A stretch of DNA of 64,000 nucleotides from Roseivivax sp. GX 12232 (lineage in GTDB: Bacteria; Pseudomonadota; Alphaproteobacteria; Rhodobacterales; Rhodobacteraceae): positions 310,001 to 374,000 of the forward strand of contig NZ_JAJSEC010000004.1 in assembly GCF_021272185.1 (NCBI RefSeq), given 5' to 3'. The notes under the pieces are model-generated. The model saw nothing but the letters and a program-made list of their open reading frames with translations, was not told where the DNA came from and searched no databases. The position numbers and the translations under genes were made by a program. Below are positions 39,159 to 45,270 of this stretch, in pieces; position 1 is the stretch's first letter; the number at the start of each line of letters is the position of its first letter.

Positions 39159-39833
39159 TCAGGCGACCAGCATCTTCAGCCCCTGCGTCACGTCCGAGCG
39201 CACCGCGAGCCGCAGCGAGGGCTCGTCGCCCGCCTTCAGCGCCGCGATGATCAACCGGTGGTATTGCGGCGCCTCGGTGCGCCTGAGCCGCGCGTAAAGC
39301 GCCCGCATCGTCGGCCCGAGCTGCAGCCAGACGGTCTCGGCCATGGCCAGCATGGCCGGCGCCTGGGCGCGCAGGTAGAGCGTGCGGTGAAACTCGAGGT
39401 TGGTGCGGATGTAGCCCACCGCGTCGCGGTTCGAGACCACGTCCGAGATCGCGCTGTTGATGGTCTGGAGCCGGTCGATCAGCGCGATATGCGCGCGGGG
39501 CAGGGCGCGGGAGGCGAGCTCGACCTCGATCAGCGCGCGCAGGGCGGCCAGCTCCTCGATCCGCTCCGAGGTCAGCTCGGGCGTGCCGATCCGCCCCGAG
39601 GCCGACATCGAGAGCGCGCCTTCCGCGACCAGCCGGTTCACCGCCTCGCGGGCGGGCGTCATGGAGACGCCGAACTCGCGCCCGATGCCGCGCAGGGTCA
39701 GGGGCTCGCCCGGGGCCATCTGGCCGAACATGATGCGCGAGCGCAGCCCGCGGTAGACGCGGTCATGCGCCGAAGGCGCGGCCTCGGCGACGCGGGGGGC
39801 GGTCACGGGCCCGGGGCGGGGTGTCGATAACAT
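39159..39833 (-). CDS. GntR-family regulator, FCD (FadR) subfamily
   Basis: A 224-aa regulator with an N-terminal winged helix at about 22-90 (DRVYRGLRSRIMFGQMAPGEPLTLRGIGREFGVSMTPAREAVNRL type). A helical FCD effector domain follows (RALIEVELASRAL, then LEFHRTLYLRAQ and HRLIIAALKAGDE), whose His/Asp residues often bind metal plus a carboxylate ligand. The ligand is unknown. A perfect TGTGATCACA palindrome lies 10 bp before the start codon, consistent with self-repression. Confidence 0.92.
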   Translation of the reverse strand: MLSTPRPGPVTAPRVAEAAPSAHDRVYRGLRSRIMFGQMAPGEPLTLRGIGREFGVSMTPAREAVNRLVAEGALSMSASGRIGTPELTSERIEELAALRALIEVELASRALPRAHIALIDRLQTINSAISDVVSNRDAVGYIRTNLEFHRTLYLRAQAPAMLAMAETVWLQLGPTMRALYARLRRTEAPQYHRLIIAALKAGDEPSLRLAVRSDVTQGLKMLVA

Positions 39834-39843
39834 GGGCCAGATG

Positions 39844-39853
39844 TGTGATCACA
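39844..39853. promoter_or_regulatory. Likely GntR operator TGTGATCACA
   Basis: A perfect 10-bp palindrome in the context ATGTGTGATCACAAAT, directly before the GntR start codon. FCD-type GntR proteins commonly bind short TTGT-N-ACAA-like palindromes, so autoregulation is the simplest reading. Confidence 0.6.
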
Positions 39854-39990
39854 AATGCCGCCGCGGTCAATCGGGAAAGCGTCTGGCGGGGTGGTGAAGG
39901 GCAGGTGCAAAGAGGAGGAGCGGGGAGCGTATTGTGCCGCTCCCCTTGGGAGCGCGTGGCCTGTGCGCTACGGACGGCCCTCCGCGTTAA

Positions 39991-40017
39991 GCTACCGAAG
40001 CTACCGAAGCTACCGGG
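39991..40017. repeat. Three tandem GCTACCGAA units
   Basis: The 9-base unit GCTACCGAA occurs at 39991 and 40000 and again, changed at its end, at 40009. It lies in the gap between the GntR gene and the YgjP-type protease gene; no gene is seen in that gap. Confidence 0.75.
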
Positions 40018-40089
40018 CCCCGGCGTGTCTCAGCCGCCCCGTCAGTGCAACGCACTCCGCGCCGCCTCGCCAGGACGGCCACCCGACCT

Positions 40090-40794
40090 TCACTCCGCGT
40101 CCCCCGCCTCGAAGCGGTAGCGGTGCAGACCCGTCCCGTGCCGGCGCAGCCAATCGCGCGGGGCCGACCAATCGCCGTAGAGCCGCGTGACCAGCGCCCA
40201 GAAGCGCCGCGAATGGTTCATCTCCTGCAGATGCGCCACCTCGTGGGCGGCCACGTAGTCCAGCACCTCGGGCGGCGCGAGGATCAGCCGCCAGGAATAG
40301 GACAGCGCCCCCTCCGAGGAGCAGGACCCCCAGCGCGAGCGCGTGTCCCTCAGCGTGATCCGGCTGTAGTCCCGCCCGAGGCTGCGCGCGTGCCGGTCCG
40401 AGGCCTCGGCCAGCCGCTCGCGCGCCAGGGTCTTCAGGAAGCCCAGCGCGCGCGGAGCGATTCGCGCCTCGGGTCCGGGCACCAGCAGCGCGCCCTCGTG
40501 CAAAGTGACCCGCCGCCCGGTGCCGGGAGTGATGAGACGCGGGCGTCCCTCGATCGGCAGTTCGGCCCCGGGGCCGATCGCCACGGGCGCCTCCTGCTGG
40601 GCCAGGTGGCCGCGCAGCCAGCCCTCCTTTTCGCGCAGGAAGGCCAGCCCCTCGCGCTCGGGCACGCGCGCGGGCAGGGTCAGCGTCACCCGCCCGTCGA
40701 TGCCCGACATCCTGAGCGAGATCCGCCGCGCGCGCTTGGAGCGGCGCAGCGTGACCGCGATGGGCGGGTTGCCGGCAAGTTCGATCACACCCAT
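40090..40794 (-). CDS. YgjP-type (DUF45) zinc metallopeptidase
   Basis: A 234-aa protein of the YgjP/SprT-like (M48-related) group. The zinc-binding helix VAAHEVAHLQEMNHSRRFW is near the C-terminus, and the RDTRSRWGSCSSEGALSYSWRLILAP block just before it is diagnostic. The N-terminal half is a beta domain (RRISLRMSGIDGRVTLTLPARVP). The cellular substrate is not known. The start at 40794 follows a non-coding region. It is divergent from the TIGR02300 gene. Confidence 0.92.
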   Translation of the reverse strand: MGVIELAGNPPIAVTLRRSKRARRISLRMSGIDGRVTLTLPARVPEREGLAFLREKEGWLRGHLAQQEAPVAIGPGAELPIEGRPRLITPGTGRRVTLHEGALLVPGPEARIAPRALGFLKTLARERLAEASDRHARSLGRDYSRITLRDTRSRWGSCSSEGALSYSWRLILAPPEVLDYVAAHEVAHLQEMNHSRRFWALVTRLYGDWSAPRDWLRRHGTGLHRYRFEAGDAE

Positions 40795-40910
40795 ATGGGC
40801 CTCTGACAGATGCAGCGGGGCGCGCGTGTCAAAGCCTTTGACACCGCCCGGGCCTTATGGCAGGTGCCCCGAATTGTCCGCAAGAACGACGAGATTGAAA
40901 GGGACTTCGC

Positions 40911-41234
40911 ATGGCGAAGGAAGAATGGGGCGTCAAACGGGTCTGCCCGACGACCGGCAAGCGGTTCTACGACCTGAACCAGGATCCGGTGATCAGCCCT
41001 TACACGGGTGAGGTCGTCGAGGTCGAGACCGGCAAGCGCAGCATGATCGCCGCGGATTCCGCCGATGGTGCGAGCCGCAAGTCCAAGTCGAAGAAATCCG
41101 AAGAGACCGAGTCGACCGAGGACGATGATGTCGATGTCGACCTGGGCGACGACGACGTTCTGGACGACGACGAGGACGACGACAACGTCTCGCTGGACGA
41201 GATCGCGGACGTCTCCGAGAACGACGACGACTGA
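40911..41234 (+). CDS. TIGR02300 family protein (FYDLN acidic protein)
   Basis: A 107-aa protein common in alphaproteobacteria. The N-terminus matches the family (WGVKRVCPTTGKRFYDLN, then PVISPYTGE). A Lys/Ser stretch at about 55-65 leads into a very acidic tail of Asp, Glu and Val (about 70-107). The N-terminal CPxxGxxFYDL region looks like a half zinc ribbon with only one Cys. The function is unknown. The tail may act as a charged interaction surface. It is followed by the tRNA-Ala gene. Confidence 0.93.
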   Translation: MAKEEWGVKRVCPTTGKRFYDLNQDPVISPYTGEVVEVETGKRSMIAADSADGASRKSKSKKSEETESTEDDDVDVDLGDDDVLDDDEDDDNVSLDEIADVSENDDD

Positions 41235-41270
41235 TCCGGGCGGGCCTTGGCGAAAAGGGAAATTTTCCCC

Positions 41271-41299
41271 TTGAACCCCCAGGGCCCACTCGATATCTG
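41271..41299 (+). promoter_or_regulatory. Promoter of tRNA-Ala
   Basis: TTGAAC (41271-41276) and TATCTG (41294-41299) are 17 bases apart; transcription would start near 41306, about 30 bp before the mature tRNA. The palindromic AAGGGAAATTTTCCCCTT just before -35 (41255-41272) may be the terminator of the TIGR02300 gene. Confidence 0.55.
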
Positions 41300-41335
41300 A
41301 CGCGACACACGGCCTCGAGGGGCCGCGTCAGGAAC

Positions 41336-41411
41336 GGGGCCTTAGCTCAGCTGGGAGAGCGCCTGCATGGCATGCAGGAGGTCAGGGGTTCGATCCCCCT
41401 AGGCTCCACCA
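41336..41411 (+). tRNA. tRNA-Ala (anticodon GGC)
   Basis: A 76-base tRNA with an encoded 3' CCA. The acceptor arm GGGGCCT pairs with AGGCTCC (one G-U pair). The D arm is GCTCAGCTGGGAGAGC, the anticodon arm CCTGC-ATGGCAT-GCAGG gives anticodon GGC, and the T arm is CAGGGGTTCGATCCCCCT. The GGC anticodon reads GCC and GCU codons, and GCC is heavily used in this GC-rich genome. Confidence 0.98.
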
Positions 41412-41435
41412 ACCTCCTCTTGCGGGAGGGATGGG

Positions 41436-41465
41436 AACCGCCCTTGGGGGCGGTTTTTTGTTTTT
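41436..41465 (+). terminator. Intrinsic terminator after tRNA-Ala
   Basis: AACCGCCC (41436-41443) pairs with GGGCGGTT (41448-41455) with a 4-base loop and is followed by TTTTGTTTTT. Confidence 0.93.
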
Positions 41466-41584
41466 GGGGTTGGTGGTTTGGAGCGCGAATGGCGCGGGGT
41501 CGTAGTGCGGCGCACCGCTCCGCTCAGTTCCGGGATCAACGCGTAATCTTTCGCCGTCTCCCACCTCTCCACGACCTCCCACCG

Positions 41585-41835
41585 TCAGCCACCCAAAGCC
41601 CCTCCTTTGCGCCCGAACAGCACCGAAGGTGCCACGCAGAGGCCCAAGCGGCCTCTTGTGTCCGAAGGGCACCTAAGCGGCCACGCTGAGTCCAAAGCCC
41701 CTCCTTGCGTCCGAACAGTTCCGAAGGTGGCCCGCAGGGGCCCAAGCGACGTCTTGCGTCCGAAGGGCACCGAAGATGCCACGCTGGGTCCAAAGCCGCT
41801 TCTTGCGCCCGAATAGCACCGAAGGTGCCGGGCGC
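41585..41835. repeat. Minisatellite with a 49-bp period merging into dispersed element copy 5
   Basis: The block CCGAA starts at 41613, 41662, 41711, 41760 and 41809, exactly 49 bases apart each time. Units 1 and 3 resemble each other (GAACAG, CGCAGRGGCCCAAGCG), and units 2 and 4 resemble each other (GAAGGGCACC, GCCACGCTG, GTCCAAAGCC), so there is a higher-order 98-bp repeat. The unit contains CGAACAGCACCGAAGGTGCC, the end hairpin of the dispersed element. The fifth unit is itself the end of element copy 5. Confidence 0.9.
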
Positions 41836-41970
41836 GCGCCGGACCGGCCCCTTGGGCCGGCGCTCCTTGGAGTGGTGCGCTTAGCTTGTCGTTTGTCCTG
41901 ACCTTGCTGGGATAAAGCGCATAGCTCAGAGGGCAGCAGCGCCGGCCCCCGGTCCGGCGCGCGCCCTCTG
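41803..41970 (-). repeat. Dispersed palindromic element, copy 5
   Basis: Fifth copy, oriented like copy 1. The small hairpin CGCCCGAATAGCACCGAAGG begins it. The perfect 18-bp inverted arms are GGGCGCGCGCCGGACCGG (41830-41847) and CCGGTCCGGCGCGCGCCC (41949-41966). The centre has GTCCTGACCTTGC and ATAAAGCGC. It lies between tRNA-Ala and the MscS gene on the same strand. From 41971 to 42185 I see no gene. Confidence 0.92.
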
Positions 41971-42185
41971 GTGCGCAGGGTTGAGAGGGCAGAGGGGCGG
42001 TGCGTTTCGGCGACGGGGTGGGGGCTGCCGTCCCGGGGGTGTGGGGCGCCGGGAGAGTGGAGCGATTGGCCCGCATTGCTGAGCGCAGTGTGGTCATCGG
42101 TTCCGAACCAGCCGCCTCTGCTTTTGAGCCCACCGTTCCCGCTCGGAATCACCCGATCCCGCTTCCAACCACCCGAGCCGCTCCG

Positions 42186-42370
42186 ATGCACCGGCCTTCA
42201 CGCCACGCGAGCCCGCGTCGACGCGCTGGCCTTCACGCCACCCCAGCCCGCTCCGATGCGCCGGCCGTCACGGCACGCCACGCCGCTCCAATCCGCCGGC
42301 CTTCACGCCACCCCAGCCCGCTCCGATCTGCCGACCTTCGCTCCACGCCACCCCAGGCGCTCCGAGCCAA
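42186..42370. repeat. Minisatellite with a 35-bp period
   Basis: Five units with the block C(C/T)GGCCTTCACGCCACCCC recur at 42191, 42226, 42261, 42296 and 42331, exactly 35 bases apart. The shared unit end is CAGCCCGCTCCGATG. Because 35 is not a multiple of three, the frame shifts at each unit, which argues against coding. The sequence after it (42371-42570) is C/A-rich with no gene. Confidence 0.88.
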
Positions 42371-42570
42371 GGGACCGGCTCCAAACGACGCACCCCACAC
42401 CGAAATCCCACTGCTCTCAACCCAATCCCCGACGCCACCACAGGCGTTCCAAGCCAAGGGACCACACCCAAATCCCACCGCCCGCAACCCACTCCCCCGT
42501 GAACACCCCGGGAACACAACCGACTACTTGGTTGTTATGGGCCAAACCTTGCGCGATACCATCCCCTCGG

Positions 42571-42596
42571 CGGCCCCGGCCTTCGGGGCCGTTTTG
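42571..42596 (+). terminator. Terminator-like hairpin in the leader region of the MscS gene
   Basis: CGGCCCC (42571-42577) pairs with GGGGCCG (42585-42591) and is followed by TTTTG. It lies 33 bp before the MscS start codon with no gene just upstream. It could end read-through from the repeat region or act in the leader of the channel transcript. Confidence 0.5.
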
Positions 42597-42628
42597 CCGT
42601 CGTAAGGACCAGTAACGAGGGACCGTCG

Positions 42629-45076
42629 ATGACCCGAAGCATCTTTGCCACGCTCGCCCGCCGGGTGCTGCCGCTGCAGCTCCTGGCGCTGAGCTTCCTG
42701 GCCTTTGTCGTGGCCGTCACCCCCGCCGAGGCGCCTGCGCAGGACGGCGCCGCCTCCGGCCAGACCGCCGAGGGCGCCGAAACCGAAGGAGCCGAAGGAG
42801 CCGCCGCCGAGGCGCCCTTTGCCATCGAGGCGCTCCTGCAGGTGCTGACCGACGAGGAGGCCCGCCAGACCCTGATCGCCGAGCTCGAGCGCATCGTCTC
42901 GGGCGAGGCCAGCCTCGAGACCGGGACGGAAACCGCCGCCGCGGAGACCACCGAGGAAGCGGCCCCCAGCGCCTCGATCGGCGCCCGGGTGGCCGAGTTC
43001 ACCCAGGACGCCGCCCAGGGCATCGCCGGCAACGTGCTGGGGCTCTACGAGCGCGTCACCAGCGGCGAGACGGTGCTCGACGGGCTCTCGGGAGACGAGA
43101 TCGCGGTGCTGCTGGAAGCCTTCCAGGCGCTGATCCTGGTCATCGTCGTCACGGTTGCGGTCTACCTGCTGCTCCGGCGGATGCTGGTGCCGCTCTACTC
43201 GCGGATGGGCCAGCGCGCCGAAGAGGCCAATGCGCTCCGCACGGTCTTCATCTTCATCGAGTCGCTGCTTCTGGACATCCTGACGGTCATCGCGGCCTGG
43301 GGCATCGGCTATGTCATCGCCGTCACGCTCCTGGGCGACGCGGGCCAGGTCGGCTTCCGCCAGGCGCTCTATCTCAACGCCTTCCTGCTGGTCGAACTGG
43401 TCAAGGTCGCGGTCCGGGCGATCATCTCGCCGGCCAGCGGCGGTCTGCGGCTCGTCAATGTCGCCAACCGCGCGGCGGTCTCGCTCAACCGGCATGTGAA
43501 CCTCGTGGTCAGCGTGCTGGGCTACGGGCAGCTCCTGATCGTGCCGATCGTGAACCGCAACGCCTCGCTGGCGGCGGGCACGGCGGTCTCGGCGATCCTG
43601 TCGATCGTGGTGCTGGCCTATCTCGTGGTGGTGGTGATCCGCAGCCGCGACGGCGTGGCCAACTGGATCGCGCGCCGGATCATGGCGCAGGACGCCGCCC
43701 CCGAGGAAGACGAGGACCCGCGCGCGCCGAAGCAGCGGCTGGGCGGCACGCTCGGCACGCTGACGCGCACCTGGCACTGGTTCGTGCTGGCCTACCTGGC
43801 CTTCATGGTCGCGGTGGTGCTGTCGCAGCCCAACGAGGTGGTCTTCGACTACATCCTGGGCTCGGCCAAGGTCTTCGCCGCGGTGCTCGTGGGCTCGGTC
43901 ATCGTCGGTGCCATCGGCGGCTGGCTGCGCGAGGGCATCCACCTGCCCTCGGACCTGAGCAGCCGCCTGCCGCTTCTCGAGGACCGGCTGAACCGCATCG
44001 TGCCGAAGCTGCTGATCGGGCTGCGCGTCGTCGTCGCCCTCGCGGTGGTGCTCTACGCGGTGGACGCCATCGGGCTTCTGAACATCGGCGGCTGGCTGTC
44101 GAGCGACCTGGGCATCGAGGCTTCGGGGCGTCTTGTCTCGGTGGTGCTGATCCTGGCCGTGGCGGGGCTGATCTGGCTCGCCATGAACTCCTGGGTCGAC
44201 TACCGGCTCAGCCCGGACACCGGCAAGGTGCCGACCTCGCGCGAGACGACGCTGCTGACGCTGATGCGCAACGCGGCCACCATCGTGCTGATCGTGCTGA
44301 CGCTGATGTTCGCCCTGGCCGAGATCGGCATCAACATCGGGCCGCTCTTGGCCTCGGCCGGTGTCCTTGGCCTGGCCATCGGTTTCGGTGCGCAGAAGAT
44401 GGTGCAGGACATCATCACCGGCGTCTTCATCCAGTTCGAGAACGCGATGAACGTCGGCGACGTGGTGACCGTGGGCGGGACCACCGGCGTGGTCGAGAAG
44501 CTGACCGTGCGCTCGGTCAGCCTGCGCGACCTGCAGGGGACCTATCACATCATCCCCTTCTCCTCGGTCGACATGGTGTCGAACTTCATGCGCGATTTCT
44601 CCTACTTCGTCTGCGACATGGGCATCGCCTACCGCGAGGACATCGAAGAGGCGAAACAGGCGATGTTCGACGGCTTCGCCGAGCTGCGCGAGGATCCCGA
44701 CCAGAACGCGCTGATCCTCGGCGACCTGGAGTGGTTCGGCCTGAACTCCTTCGGCGACAGCGCCGTGGTGCTGCGGGCGCGGATCAAGACCGTGCCGGGC
44801 AGCCAGTGGGGCGTCGGCCGGGCCTACAACGGCATCCTCAAGCGGATCTTCGACGAGCGCGGGATCGAGATTCCCTTCCCGCACCAGACGATCTTCTTCG
44901 GCGAGGCCAAGGACGGGCGCACCCAGGCGCTGCGCCTGCGCAAGGCCGGCGACGAGGAGATCGAGGGCAGCGTTCAGGAAGAGCCGACCCCGGCCGAGAG
45001 CGCGGAGAGCGGCAAGCGTCCGACCCAGGACGCGCCGCCGGACGAGGAAGGCCCGGAGGGCGAACCGGGCCGCTGA
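42629..45076 (+). CDS. Large MscS-family mechanosensitive channel (YbiO-like)
   Basis: An 815-aa inner-membrane channel that should open under osmotic down-shock. A signal peptide (about 1-37, cut near APAQD) is followed by an Ala/Glu-rich periplasmic stretch (about 38-165) and about ten membrane segments between about 165 and 580. The MscS core starts with the pore helix LLASAGVLGLAIGFGAQKMVQD. The beta domain then has GDVVTVGGTTGVVEKLTVRSVSLRD and the C-terminal cage region FPHQTIFF. It ends in an acidic tail. Length and layout fit YbiO (about 740 aa) better than small MscS. A GAGGGA ribosome site precedes the ATG. Confidence 0.93.
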   Translation: MTRSIFATLARRVLPLQLLALSFLAFVVAVTPAEAPAQDGAASGQTAEGAETEGAEGAAAEAPFAIEALLQVLTDEEARQTLIAELERIVSGEASLETGTETAAAETTEEAAPSASIGARVAEFTQDAAQGIAGNVLGLYERVTSGETVLDGLSGDEIAVLLEAFQALILVIVVTVAVYLLLRRMLVPLYSRMGQRAEEANALRTVFIFIESLLLDILTVIAAWGIGYVIAVTLLGDAGQVGFRQALYLNAFLLVELVKVAVRAIISPASGGLRLVNVANRAAVSLNRHVNLVVSVLGYGQLLIVPIVNRNASLAAGTAVSAILSIVVLAYLVVVVIRSRDGVANWIARRIMAQDAAPEEDEDPRAPKQRLGGTLGTLTRTWHWFVLAYLAFMVAVVLSQPNEVVFDYILGSAKVFAAVLVGSVIVGAIGGWLREGIHLPSDLSSRLPLLEDRLNRIVPKLLIGLRVVVALAVVLYAVDAIGLLNIGGWLSSDLGIEASGRLVSVVLILAVAGLIWLAMNSWVDYRLSPDTGKVPTSRETTLLTLMRNAATIVLIVLTLMFALAEIGINIGPLLASAGVLGLAIGFGAQKMVQDIITGVFIQFENAMNVGDVVTVGGTTGVVEKLTVRSVSLRDLQGTYHIIPFSSVDMVSNFMRDFSYFVCDMGIAYREDIEEAKQAMFDGFAELREDPDQNALILGDLEWFGLNSFGDSAVVLRARIKTVPGSQWGVGRAYNGILKRIFDERGIEIPFPHQTIFFGEAKDGRTQALRLRKAGDEEIEGSVQEEPTPAESAESGKRPTQDAPPDEEGPEGEPGR

Positions 45077-45109
45077 GCCGGTCACAGGCTCTTGCCCGTG
45101 GAGAGATCA

Positions 45110-45140
45110 GGCGCCGCCCCTCGGGGCGGCGTCTGGCGTT
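45110..45140 (+). terminator. Hairpin terminator after the MscS gene
   Basis: GCCGCCCC (45113-45120) and GGGGCGGC (45123-45130) form an 8-bp stem with a two-base loop, followed by a poor T-stretch (GTCTGGCGTTTG). It lies 37 bp after the MscS stop. Confidence 0.65.
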
Positions 45141-45214
45141 TGAGGGGGTGGGCAATCGGTGCGGTGCCCCTCGCGCGACGTGCCGGCAGGGGGCCGCACC
45201 CGCGGGGCTGTGAC

Positions 45215-45243
45215 TTCCATATAGAACAAAATAGGAACATAAT
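45215..45243 (+). promoter_or_regulatory. LexA (SOS) box inside the dnaE2 promoter
   Basis: GAAC-N7-GAAC at 45224-45238 is the reverse complement of the alphaproteobacterial LexA site GTTC-N7-GTTC. It lies exactly between a possible -35 (TTCCAT, 45215-45220) and a -10 (CATAAT, 45238-45243) spaced 17 bases. LexA bound here would block RNA polymerase. Confidence 0.85.
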
Positions 45244-45270
45244 GCCCTGTCGAAAGTGAGTCGCCCCCCG

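Noticed and set aside
40848-40871. Consensus TTGACA upstream of the TIGR02300 gene
   Set aside because: No acceptable -10 element lies 16-18 bases downstream; TTATGG is only 11 bases away.
41585-42370. Arrays that could be mistaken for CRISPR
   Set aside because: The units are head-to-tail without unique spacers between constant repeats, and no cas gene is in the window.
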